A DNA stretch of 23,404 nt from an uncultured Opitutales bacterium (GTDB taxonomy: Bacteria; Verrucomicrobiota; Verrucomicrobiia; Opitutales; Intestinicryptomonadaceae): contig URYY01000014.1 of assembly GCA_900552245.1 (NCBI GenBank), forward strand, positions 1 through 23,404, written 5' to 3'. Every line of letters begins with the position of its first letter. Position 1 is the stretch's first letter. The notes under the pieces are model-generated. The model saw only the letters and a list, made by a program, of their open reading frames with translations, had not been told where the DNA came from and ran no database searches. A program made the position numbers and the translations under genes. This document shows positions 7,860 through 16,230 of the stretch, piece by piece.

Positions 7860-10800
7860 ATGAACACTCCAAACTTTAAAGAAAAGCGGAAGGCCTTCGC
7901 CCTAGTTTTAGCAATAGGAGCGATGGCCTTTATGGTCTTGCTGACCCTCACCCTGTCCGCTATTGTGTCGTCAAAGTTGCGCCTTATGAACGCGCAAAAA
8001 GACGCGCACGCCGCCCGCACCAACGCAATACTTGGTATGAGTGTAGCCATATCAGAACTTCAAAAGACCCTTGGTAGGGACAATGCAATAAGCTTTCCGG
8101 CATCGGTCTTTGATACGGAGCCCACAACGCCAAATGTAGACGGAGTGATGTCGCCCTACTACGTGGGGGCGCTTAAGCTGGAAAATGAAAATACGGATAT
8201 AAGCGCCAAAGATCTGCAGGATGAAAGGTTGGCAATCGTCGAAAAGATAAGAGCAGGCGGCAGCGATGAGAATGTTTCGTGGCTTGTATCCAGCCAAAGG
8301 AGAATGACAAATCCACTAGTTCAAAGCATAGAGGAGCTAAATAGTGAAACGGTTAACCTATCTGAATTTAAGACAATAACACAATATCCAGATTCCTTTG
8401 GCGGACAGGTAAACAAGAGCCAAAATGGTCAGACCGTTACAATAAAAGCCGGCAAAGTTACTCTAGGTAATTCTTCAAATTCGCCCACAGAAGGAGCCTA
8501 CGCATGGTACGTTAGCGACGAGAGCATGAAGGCAAAGTTAAACATCTATCGCCCGGAAGAATACCTAGATAAAAATGGAAACATTCAAAATACCGAAGAC
8601 CCAAGAAAATTTGCGGCCCCGTCCGACACCCGCCTGCCGCAATCAGTAAACGTGTCTTTCATAGATGAGCTTGTGCCATTTAGCCTGAACGCGTTTTTGT
8701 CTGATTACCAAGAGGAAAACGCTAAAACTATGCAAAAGCTATCCGGAATGGAAGAGTTGCCCCTGATTGACTCCTCCCTGAGCGAATGGGCAAAAGAAAA
8801 CAAAAACGACTTTACGCTAAACTCGGTTGGTCTTCCCGTCGATGTCACTCAAGGAAGGCTTAAGGAGGACTTGACAGCCTACTTGGACGGAGATTACGGC
8901 CTCGACGACGGAGAAGTGATTGTCAGAGGCAACAAGGAAAAATCGGATTCAGAGTACAAGGGCCCGGACTTGGGGCTTAAAGATTACGACGAATACTTGC
9001 CGCGCTTTGGGCACCTTAAGGATTTCACTCAGATAGCCCTTAATAAAAACGGTTTTACCGCCGCTGTAAAAGCTGAACCTGCAAATTTAAAAAGCTCAAA
9101 TCCGAAGCACGGGATATCCCCCATAATAAGTAGGGCAGAATTTATATTTTTACCGGTTTACACCAGTGCTAGCAGCGAAGGCCTGTGGGATTTAAGCGGC
9201 AGAATAAATGTATCTCTTGCGATATATCTGAGAATTTGGATTTGGAATCCGCACAATGTTGCACTCGATACCAGCGACTACAAAATACAACTCTACGCGC
9301 CATTTATATTTAAGATGTTCGATAGGGAAGCCGGCGAAAATAACAGCGCATTCAACGCCTACACCCGTTGGCGCAAATACAATGTAAACGAAGACGGCGT
9401 GGAAGTGTTGGACGAGGCTTGGAGAGAGAAAGTGACCTACCAATCCGAAGCCACAAGCGGGCGCTTCAGCGATTTTCTAGATGCCAAGGCCGATAACGGC
9501 GCCCCCGTGCTAAACTTCCAAGTCCGGGGTCTGAAGCTTCTTCCTGGCGAGTGCGTTGAGCTAACTAGATCGGAATCGGCAACGACCGATGACACGGGTA
9601 TGGCTCTATACAAAGATACGGATATTTCAAGCTTAAGTGGAAACGACAATCTGCTTGAAGTTGGAATGTCTGTCACAGCTAGCGGCGAAAATGAAATAGA
9701 CCAATGTTCAATAAATGCCCACAAGGCTTTTAGAATAAGAATGAAAAAGGGCAATAGCGAACTTCAGATGATACCGAGGAACGTGCCGGAAGAACTCAAG
9801 CTGGCAACCTACGATAAATCAAACGGCTACCTTACTTTGACAAATGAGACCGGCAAGTACATAATGCGCCCTGTTTCGCAAATTGCAGAGGAAAACTTCC
9901 CGGAAGTCACTCTAATAAGCAGACCCTACCTTCACGCGAACTTCTACACTTGGTGCGGCTACAACAACAATATGGTAAAAAGCGGCACGGTAAGTTCGCG
10001 CATAGGTTACGAGATTTATTCAAATTCCAATGAGCGCTTGTTTGTAAACGATTTAACCGAGTGGGATAGCCAGACGAGTATAAACACTTCAAACAACAAA
10101 AACTGCTACAGGTATTTGTGGGGCTCAACCTACTTTGTATCAGATAGGCTAAACTTAGACTACGCCAGAGCTAGCGAAGCGGCCAGAAACGCCGCCGTAT
10201 TTGATACTAACTTTGAATCTATGCTAGTTAACAGCGCAGAGACTCTCGAAGACACGGCTTTATTTGACACGGAAATACGCAACAACAACTACCAAGTTGC
10301 CTTTAGGGGCAAAGGTTTTAATGAGACGCCCTATTACATGGTAAATCAAGCTGCCTACTGGAGTTGGCACACCGGAGTTGCTATTCAAGTTTTTGGATTC
10401 AGAATACTTGAAGTCGGCAACCTTTCAAATCCGATTTTCCTCGGTGGGAATTTGCGAGCAAGCTCTGTTATAGACGGCAACATAAGTTCCTCCAACGTTC
10501 TCAGGCGCTCTACCGAAAACTACAGCATCGCGCCAAAATTTAGCGCCTCAAACTCAATTATGCACACATTTATGGGCGGTACCGTAGCCTGGACAAATAC
10601 GCTCGGCTCTTACACATGGGATAACGGACAAATAATGAAAGATTCGCTAATAGAATCCGGCGACAAGTTGATACAGGCCTACGCCAGCGAAAACGACGGT
10701 CGCCGCTTCGGACACCCCATGTTCTTAAGCGGAGAGGGCACCTACTCGTACGAATACCAAGCCTGCGCGCTATTCGATTATCCGCGCACTAGCGACGACA

Positions 10801-12116
10801 TAATGTCGCTCGGAAACTTTGTGCATGCAAACCTATCCTTCTTCCACGGGCAACCCACTTACGCCTTTGCGGAATCTTACGCCTCTCCGTACATAGACAG
10901 AGATAAAATTGTTGAGGACTCTCAAATATATAGGAATGCGAATATAGACATCTCCTACATACTGAATGCTTCTATGTGGGATAGATTCTACATTAGTACC
11001 CTTCCAAAGTCCGCATCAAAAGACCTGGGAGTTGGAGTGCGCCTCTCCAATACCCGCCACTTTGTAAAGACTATGCCGGAGGAAACATCTAAAATTGTAG
11101 GCTCCGACGACGCATTTAAAAATTCGGCGGCCTATATTGGGATAGACGGAGCTTTCAACGTAAACTCAACTTCCTACGAAGCCTGGCGAGCCTTCCTCGG
11201 CGGAATGCTAGGAACAGTAAAAAACACTCTGACAGGCGAACAGATAAACGAGAAGCAGCAGAGCATAAACGAGGGCTCAGAACTCGCTATGCCAAACCCG
11301 GGTTCGCTAAATCCCATAGCAACTCCGGCCGACGACGACAAAGCCTCGGGGCTCTACCTGTCTTACAAAGATATGATGGTGGGCAGGACTATAACAGAGG
11401 CTGAAATTGACGAGCTTGCCCGCGAAGTTGTGGCCGAGGTAAAGCGCCGCGCCCCCTTCTTCTCGCTAGCCGACTTTGTCAATAGAAGGCTCTACAGCTA
11501 TGGAGATATTGAAGATTTGGATATGAACTACCAAAGCTTAATGGGCACTCTTGCAGCCGCAATACACAGGTCTATGCAAGACACCAATAGGCCAAAAAAC
11601 TTCTTTAACGATCAGAGTTTAGATATAAATATGGCTAGGGCTTCAACCCCAGAGAGCACCAATATAAACGATACAGACGAAAATGAGTCTCACTCGCAGA
11701 CGCTGTCGGTTGTAACGGCGCTAAATAACAATATGCAAGGGGGAATGAGCAAGGATTTGGGCGAGCATGTCAAGTCCAATGCCATTCAGTACAAGGAGGC
11801 AGCTCTGGGAGGCCCCATAGACGGCGACATATGGAATTGGAGAATTGCCGGTTCCAGGGGGCTTTTGAATCAAGCCGACATACTTTCAATGATAGGACCT
11901 GTGATAACGGTTCGCGGCGATACATTCACAATTAGAGCATACGGCGAATGCAAAAACAAAATGACCGGAGCCGTATCAAAGGCCTACTGCGAGGCTGTAG
12001 TGCAGCGCTCGTCAGATCCCGTTGAACCCACGGACGATATAGTAGCTCCGGAATCCGCGTTTGGCAGGCGCTTCAACATAGTATCTTTTAGGTGGTTAAC
12101 TCCGGCAGAGTTGTAG
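7860..12116 (+). CDS. Very large exported protein with pilin-like N-terminal anchor (Verru_Chthon cassette protein A-like)
   Basis: This 1418-residue protein starts KEKRKAFALVLAIGAMAFMV, a basic patch then a hydrophobic helix (about 12-34), followed by an amphipathic segment (AARTNAILGMSVAISELQKTLG). This is the layout of pseudopilins that lack the Glu at position 5, such as GspK/PilX minor pilins. The body is mostly beta-rich with many Asn and Ser. Near the C-terminus are RRAPFFSLADFVNRR (about 1195-1209), SRGLLNQADILSMIGPV, a TFTIRAYGE segment leading to CEAVVQR, and the final GRRFNIVSFRWLTPAEL. The ending resembles that of large verrucomicrobial proteins annotated near Verru_Chthon cassettes, and distantly the C-terminal domain of GspK. 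Function is unknown; presentation at the cell surface or as a pilus-like component is inferred. No clear Shine-Dalgarno precedes the ATG. It is monocistronic, ended by a strong terminator. Confidence 0.8.
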   Translation: MNTPNFKEKRKAFALVLAIGAMAFMVLLTLTLSAIVSSKLRLMNAQKDAHAARTNAILGMSVAISELQKTLGRDNAISFPASVFDTEPTTPNVDGVMSPYYVGALKLENENTDISAKDLQDERLAIVEKIRAGGSDENVSWLVSSQRRMTNPLVQSIEELNSETVNLSEFKTITQYPDSFGGQVNKSQNGQTVTIKAGKVTLGNSSNSPTEGAYAWYVSDESMKAKLNIYRPEEYLDKNGNIQNTEDPRKFAAPSDTRLPQSVNVSFIDELVPFSLNAFLSDYQEENAKTMQKLSGMEELPLIDSSLSEWAKENKNDFTLNSVGLPVDVTQGRLKEDLTAYLDGDYGLDDGEVIVRGNKEKSDSEYKGPDLGLKDYDEYLPRFGHLKDFTQIALNKNGFTAAVKAEPANLKSSNPKHGISPIISRAEFIFLPVYTSASSEGLWDLSGRINVSLAIYLRIWIWNPHNVALDTSDYKIQLYAPFIFKMFDREAGENNSAFNAYTRWRKYNVNEDGVEVLDEAWREKVTYQSEATSGRFSDFLDAKADNGAPVLNFQVRGLKLLPGECVELTRSESATTDDTGMALYKDTDISSLSGNDNLLEVGMSVTASGENEIDQCSINAHKAFRIRMKKGNSELQMIPRNVPEELKLATYDKSNGYLTLTNETGKYIMRPVSQIAEENFPEVTLISRPYLHANFYTWCGYNNNMVKSGTVSSRIGYEIYSNSNERLFVNDLTEWDSQTSINTSNNKNCYRYLWGSTYFVSDRLNLDYARASEAARNAAVFDTNFESMLVNSAETLEDTALFDTEIRNNNYQVAFRGKGFNETPYYMVNQAAYWSWHTGVAIQVFGFRILEVGNLSNPIFLGGNLRASSVIDGNISSSNVLRRSTENYSIAPKFSASNSIMHTFMGGTVAWTNTLGSYTWDNGQIMKDSLIESGDKLIQAYASENDGRRFGHPMFLSGEGTYSYEYQACALFDYPRTSDDIMSLGNFVHANLSFFHGQPTYAFAESYASPYIDRDKIVEDSQIYRNANIDISYILNASMWDRFYISTLPKSASKDLGVGVRLSNTRHFVKTMPEETSKIVGSDDAFKNSAAYIGIDGAFNVNSTSYEAWRAFLGGMLGTVKNTLTGEQINEKQQSINEGSELAMPNPGSLNPIATPADDDKASGLYLSYKDMMVGRTITEAEIDELAREVVAEVKRRAPFFSLADFVNRRLYSYGDIEDLDMNYQSLMGTLAAAIHRSMQDTNRPKNFFNDQSLDINMARASTPESTNINDTDENESHSQTLSVVTALNNNMQGGMSKDLGEHVKSNAIQYKEAALGGPIDGDIWNWRIAGSRGLLNQADILSMIGPVITVRGDTFTIRAYGECKNKMTGAVSKAYCEAVVQRSSDPVEPTDDIVAPESAFGRRFNIVSFRWLTPAEL

Positions 12117-12135
12117 TAAGCAGTTAGGTAAGCGG

Positions 12136-12164
12136 GGCGCAGGCTTAAAGCCTGCGCCTTTTTT
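12136..12164 (+). terminator. Rho-independent terminator after the 1418-residue gene
   Basis: GGCGCAGGC and GCCTGCGCC form a perfect 9-base stem around TTAAA, followed directly by six T. It begins 20 bases after the stop codon. Confidence 0.95.
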
Positions 12165-12329
12165 ATAGTGGCTGGAAATAGATCTTAGAAATGGCTTGCG
12201 ACTCTTAAAAATCAGCCAAAGTTTAATCTTTATTTAAGATGCCAAACTATTTGCGATATCCAAAATATTCAAAATTTGATTGCCCCGACTGCTGTGAGGG
12301 TATCATATTTGCATCAAAGCTAAAGGCAA

Positions 12330-13346
12330 ATGAAGATTTTATTTAAACTAAGTTCTATACTATCAAGTCAAACTGCAATATTTGTAACGCTCGCTGCGGT
12401 ACTTGCATACGCAAAGCCGGAAGCCTTTGAATGGGTAAAGGGCGATACTCAAGCTGGAATCCTTGGCTTGATAATGCTTACGATGGGTATGACACTCTCG
12501 GCAGCCGATTTTAAAATTCTCTTGGAAAAGCCCTTTTATATTTTAATCGGAGCAATTGCCCAGTACACGCTAATGCCTATAGGTGCGCTTTTAATAGTCC
12601 AACTATTCGGACTTCCAAAGGCCATAGCGGCGGGACTTCTGCTTGTTGGCTGCTGCCCCGGCGGAGTTTCAAGCAATATAATGAGCTTTCTTGCAAAGGG
12701 CGATTTGGCCTACAGCGTAGGTATGACTAGCGTAAGCACTCTGCTATCGCCGCTAGTTACGCCCGCTTTGATGCTTCTTTTAAGCGGAGAAATTGTAGAA
12801 ATAGACGCCGCTTCAATGTTTAAGAGCATACTTATCGTTACCTTGATTCCCGTCTGTGCGGGAATGCTTTTTAACTTCATTTTTTCAAGGTTTAAGTTTT
12901 ACAAGAGTTTAATAAAACTTATGCCGGCCTTAAGCGTAATATCCCTGGCTCTCATCGTAGGCGGAGTTACTGCCTATCAGGGCGCGTACTTTTTTAAATC
13001 CGGGCTTTTAATTTTTTGCGCCATAGCCCTGCACAACGCGCTGGGCTACGCCGGAGGCTATGCTGTTGCAAAATTCTTTAAGATGCGCAAAGACAAGTGC
13101 AGGACGCTCTCAATAGAAGTTGGCTGCCAAAATGCGGGGCTTGCTACAAACCTTGCAAGTGCGCACTTTCCAACCCTTCCGGAAGCCGCGCTCGCAAGCG
13201 CCGTAGCCTGCGTATACCACAGCCTAAGCGGAACGATACTGGCAAACGCCTTCGCTTTTTCAGACAAAATTAAATCGCGGCGCAAGAACAGTCTCTATGG
13301 CACCGAGCTCAACTTAGAAGCAGAACAAGAGAACCCGCGACAATGA
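12330..13346 (+). CDS. BASS-family transporter (bile acid/sodium symporter-like)
   Basis: This 338-residue inner-membrane protein has about 9-10 hydrophobic segments. The family's two most conserved places are clear: GCCPGGVSSNIMSFLAKGD (107-125) and EVGCQNAGLATNLAS (263-277), which correspond to the crossover helices that form the sodium sites. MTMGMTLSAADF near residue 50 is also typical. Bacterial members carry organic anions such as keto acids or sterol-like acids; the substrate here cannot be told. A possible promoter (TTGATT and TATCAT, with long spacing) lies upstream at about 12278-12308. Its last 38 bases overlap the end of the convergent EamA gene. No operon partner is evident. Confidence 0.93.
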   Translation: MKILFKLSSILSSQTAIFVTLAAVLAYAKPEAFEWVKGDTQAGILGLIMLTMGMTLSAADFKILLEKPFYILIGAIAQYTLMPIGALLIVQLFGLPKAIAAGLLLVGCCPGGVSSNIMSFLAKGDLAYSVGMTSVSTLLSPLVTPALMLLLSGEIVEIDAASMFKSILIVTLIPVCAGMLFNFIFSRFKFYKSLIKLMPALSVISLALIVGGVTAYQGAYFFKSGLLIFCAIALHNALGYAGGYAVAKFFKMRKDKCRTLSIEVGCQNAGLATNLASAHFPTLPEAALASAVACVYHSLSGTILANAFAFSDKIKSRRKNSLYGTELNLEAEQENPRQ

Positions 13347-13725
13347 GAGCCCCGCCCAAGACCGTCTTAAAAGTGAGCGGCTCACCGAGTATCACGAAGG
13401 AAAGAATCATAGTAAGCACTACGCTAAGTTTATCAACTGGAGCTACCTTTGAGGCCTCGCCAAGCTGCAAAGCCTTAAAGTAAAAAAGCCAAGACGCCCC
13501 TGTGGCAAGACCCGATAGCACTAAAAATAGGAGCGTGTGCGAGCTTATTTCCCTTATCTGCCGCACGCCCGCCGTCGCAAACACTATTCCCCAAGTTATA
13601 AATAAAATAACTAGGGTACGTATTGCAGTAGCGAGGTTGGAATCTATATCCCTAACCCCGATTTTTGCAAAAATTGCAGTAAGTGCCGCAAATAGCGCGG
13701 ATAGTAACGCGTAGGTCTGCCACAT
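13309..13725 (-). CDS. Half-size EamA/DMT-superfamily transporter
   Basis: This 138-residue protein with four to five hydrophobic segments corresponds to one EamA repeat, compared with two repeats in the usual 280-300-residue members. SALFAALTAIFAKIGVRDIDSNLATAIRT at the N-terminus, SWLFYFKALQLGEASKVAPVDKLSVV in the middle and ILGEPLTFKTVLGGALIVAGSL at the end follow the family pattern closely. Such single-repeat proteins are common and are thought to work as dimers, so this is not a truncation. The gene converges on the BASS gene and overlaps its 3' end by 38 bases, with no terminator visible between them. The substrate is unknown. Confidence 0.9.
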   Translation of the reverse strand: MWQTYALLSALFAALTAIFAKIGVRDIDSNLATAIRTLVILFITWGIVFATAGVRQIREISSHTLLFLVLSGLATGASWLFYFKALQLGEASKVAPVDKLSVVLTMILSFVILGEPLTFKTVLGGALIVAGSLVLLLS

Positions 13726-13905
13726 AAAAATATGATAACTATTCTCATAGAAGTAAATATTGGAAATTTTTAAAGAAAAAAATCTAACTTTCTAGGGAAG
13801 GTAATTGTGTGAAGATTTTGCAATCACTAATATTTGTGTTGCTTAAGATTTGAAATTAAGGTTTAGTAAATCACTTTTAAGCAATACAGTAGCGCATATC
13901 TTAAT

Positions 13906-15657
13906 ATGAATAAGCTTCTCAGATTTTACGTCTATCTAAAACCCTCGCTAAAGCCACTGATAGCCGCGATTTTGTTTGGCGTGCTCTATGGTGCAAGCAG
14001 CGGCTTCGGCATGCCGGTAATAATAAAGGTGGTTTTAAGTAAAATTTTTGAGGATCAAGACAAGAATATTCAACACCCCGTTTATTACATACTTGGAATA
14101 GCGCTGCTGATACCGGCAGTGTTTGCAGTTAGAGCCGTAACGGGATACCTCAGCGGCTACCTAATGACCTTTAGTGCACTAGAAACTCTGAGGCGCTTGA
14201 AGCGAGAAATATTTACAAAAATTCAAAGCTACCCGATTGCCTTTTTTGAGAAGTTTACAAGCGGAGACCTCTTAACGCGCGTCACAAACGACACGGCCTC
14301 GGTTCAAGTAGTCCTATTGTCCTTTGCGTCTGAAATTTTCAGACAGCCCCTGCAGACGGTAGGCGCCGTATGTTACCTCATATACCTTTGCTTTACAAAC
14401 GGCCAAATCACAATTTTATTTGTATTTTTTGCGGCGGTTCCCTTTTGCATACTGCCTGTGCAGCTTATACGCAAAAATATGAAACGCTACGCAAGAGAGG
14501 CGCAGAGCGGTTTGAGCGAGATGGCTCAGACCTTTAACGAAAATCTAGACGCCGTGCATGAAGTCCGCGTATTTGCGCTGCAGGATAAGCAAATAAAAAA
14601 ATTCGACGAGCAAAATTTAAGTTTTAAAAATCTCTGCCTTAACATTGCGCGCTACGAACTTCTGCAACAGCCCTTCATGGAAGTTTTGGCGGCAGTTTTG
14701 GTGGCGGTAACCTTTGTTTACTCCTATTATGCAAAGATAGACTTTCCTACCTTTGCATCAATAGGCATTGCGCTTTATTTCACAATAGACCCCGTAAAGC
14801 GCATTATGCGCATGGCAAGCGACTTCTTCAAGACCCTGCCGCTTATGGAGCGCCTACTTGAAATAATAGACTATAAGACTACGGTTCCGGAATCCGAACA
14901 TCCAGTTCCCCTCAAAAATGCTCGCGGCGATATCGTTTTTGAGAATGTCGATTTTGCCTACAAAGATAAGATAGTGTTGGAGCATGCGAATATACACATA
15001 CCTGCTGGCACCAGCTGCGCGCTTGTCGGCGAAAGCGGAGCGGGCAAGAGCACCTTCGCAAAGCTCGCAATGCGCCTGTACGACCCCACTAGCGGCACTA
15101 TAAAATTTGACGGGATAGACTTAAGAGATATTTCAAAGAAAGACTTTGTCGACAATCTGGGAAGCGTTCCGCAATACCCCGTGCTTTTTAATGACACTAT
15201 TTTTAATAATATAGCCCTTGCAAAAGACGGAGCCACTGCGGAAGAGGTCTATGCCGCTGCAAAGGCGGCCTACGCGCACGACTTTATTATGGAGCTTGAA
15301 AACGGCTATGACACCATGGTGGGCGAGCGCGGCGACAGGCTATCCGGCGGGCAAAAGCAGCGCATAGCAATAGCGCGAATCTTTCTGAAAAATCCGCCCT
15401 TTATCGTGCTTGACGAAGCTACGTCGGCCCTCGATGTAAATAGCGAAGCCTTCATACAGCAAGCGATAGACAAGCTTATGCGCGACCGTACTATGCTCAT
15501 TATCGCACACCGCTTTAGCACTATCAAAAACGTTCAAAAGATAATAGTCTTTGAAGCGGGAAGGATAATAGATTTTGGAACGCACGACGAACTTATGAAG
15601 CGCTGCGAAAATTACAAGCGCCTCTACATTCGCCAAATGGCAAAGATAGACAAATAG
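13906..15657 (+). CDS. MsbA-like ABC exporter (fused membrane and ATPase domains)
   Basis: This 583-residue protein has an N-terminal six-helix exporter domain (about 1-320), including the MsbA-like stretch FFEKFTSGDLLTRVTNDT (113-130), followed by an ATPase domain. Walker A is GESGAGKS (375-382), the Q-loop lies near Q423, the signature is LSGGQ (479-483), Walker B is FIVLDE (499-504) and the switch His is H535. Length and arrangement match the lipid A-core flippase MsbA and related homodimeric exporters. It lies next to a surface-polysaccharide operon on the opposite strand, which fits a role in moving a lipid-linked glycan or lipid A across the inner membrane. Other lipid or drug exporters share this architecture, so the substrate is unproven. 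Confidence 0.92.
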   Translation: MNKLLRFYVYLKPSLKPLIAAILFGVLYGASSGFGMPVIIKVVLSKIFEDQDKNIQHPVYYILGIALLIPAVFAVRAVTGYLSGYLMTFSALETLRRLKREIFTKIQSYPIAFFEKFTSGDLLTRVTNDTASVQVVLLSFASEIFRQPLQTVGAVCYLIYLCFTNGQITILFVFFAAVPFCILPVQLIRKNMKRYAREAQSGLSEMAQTFNENLDAVHEVRVFALQDKQIKKFDEQNLSFKNLCLNIARYELLQQPFMEVLAAVLVAVTFVYSYYAKIDFPTFASIGIALYFTIDPVKRIMRMASDFFKTLPLMERLLEIIDYKTTVPESEHPVPLKNARGDIVFENVDFAYKDKIVLEHANIHIPAGTSCALVGESGAGKSTFAKLAMRLYDPTSGTIKFDGIDLRDISKKDFVDNLGSVPQYPVLFNDTIFNNIALAKDGATAEEVYAAAKAAYAHDFIMELENGYDTMVGERGDRLSGGQKQRIAIARIFLKNPPFIVLDEATSALDVNSEAFIQQAIDKLMRDRTMLIIAHRFSTIKNVQKIIVFEAGRIIDFGTHDELMKRCENYKRLYIRQMAKIDK

Positions 15658-15956
15658 CCGAGCAAAATTCTCCAAAAAGAAATAGCCCGAGCAGAAGCGG
15701 GAGCATTTGCGCTCTAAGGCGCTAGCCCGCACCGAATACAGAGAGGGAGCCCGAATTTTTTTTAAATTTAAGCGCCTTTTAAGCTTTAAAAAACCGCAGC
15801 AAGCCGAGCAAGGAGCATTTTGCACCTGCGAGTAAATCTGCAAGGGCGTTTTTATCTGAGAGATGGCAAAGTTAAATTAGCCAGTTAAAGTCCGGCTACA
15901 TTCGAACGTCTGCAAGCGCAATTGCGAAGCTAAAAATTCGTTTCTCCCAGTTTCGC

Positions 15957-16028
15957 AGGCGCGCTTTCCCAAAGGAAATATTAAACTAAAAAGCGCGTTT
16001 GCGCAAAAATCGCCAAGCAAGCGCGCCT
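15957..16028. repeat. Inverted repeat with 10-base perfect arms
   Basis: AGGCGCGCTT (15957-15966) is matched by AAGCGCGCCT (16019-16028). The 52-base interior contains GCGCGTTTGCGC, which can fold on its own. It could shape the 3' end of one of the two convergent transcripts, or be a chance product of a GCGC-rich spacer. Confidence 0.45.
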
Positions 16029-16114
16029 CTGCTCAAATAGCTGAGGAATTTTTAAAATTGGCAGGCTTAAGCCCCCTTAAAATCGTCCGCCAAAGCCTCT
16101 AAATGGACTCGCGC

Positions 16115-16164
16115 ACTCATTAAAAATCGACAAAAGCACACTCGTTAAGAAGCGACAAAAGCAC
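16115..16164. repeat. Two adjacent 25-base tandem repeats
   Basis: Unit 1 (16115-16139) and unit 2 (16140-16164) abut exactly and agree at 22 of 25 positions. Both end in CGACAAAAGCAC; the three differences are in the first 13 bases. There is no third full copy and no spacer, so this is not a CRISPR array. It lies about 66 bases past the stop of the last glycosyltransferase gene. Confidence 0.75.
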
Positions 16165-16230
16165 TCGCAAAAAGGGCTTGCCGGCTGAAGCTACAATATC
16201 AAAGCGGCGGGCTGCTGCGGAGAATTTGAG

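Larger units (their letters stand above)
15658..16230. other. 573-base gene-free stretch with repeats and potential hairpins
   Basis: Neither strand holds a credible gene here; the only long frame is antisense to the ABC transporter. The stretch contains a GCGGG/CCCGC stem enclosing a GCGC/GCGC hairpin (15697-15730), a T run at 15756-15763 too far from it to make a classical terminator, a 10-base inverted repeat (15957-16028) and a 25-base tandem repeat (16115-16164). It separates two convergent transcription units, so transcript ends must lie here. Confidence 0.6.

Noticed and set aside
13882..13894. Fourth copy of the shared element before the ABC exporter (GCAATACAGTAGC)
   Set aside because: It matches the core at only about 9 of 12 positions, is in the opposite orientation and lies within about 12 bases of the start codon, unlike the other three.
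15340..15843. 167-codon minus-strand open frame
   Set aside because: Half of it is the exact complement of the ATPase domain of the ABC exporter; long antisense frames over Walker B/signature regions are a common artefact. The remainder lies in non-conserved spacer.
16115..16164. Possible CRISPR array
   Set aside because: Only two units, directly abutting with no spacers and with three mismatches; no cas gene in the window.
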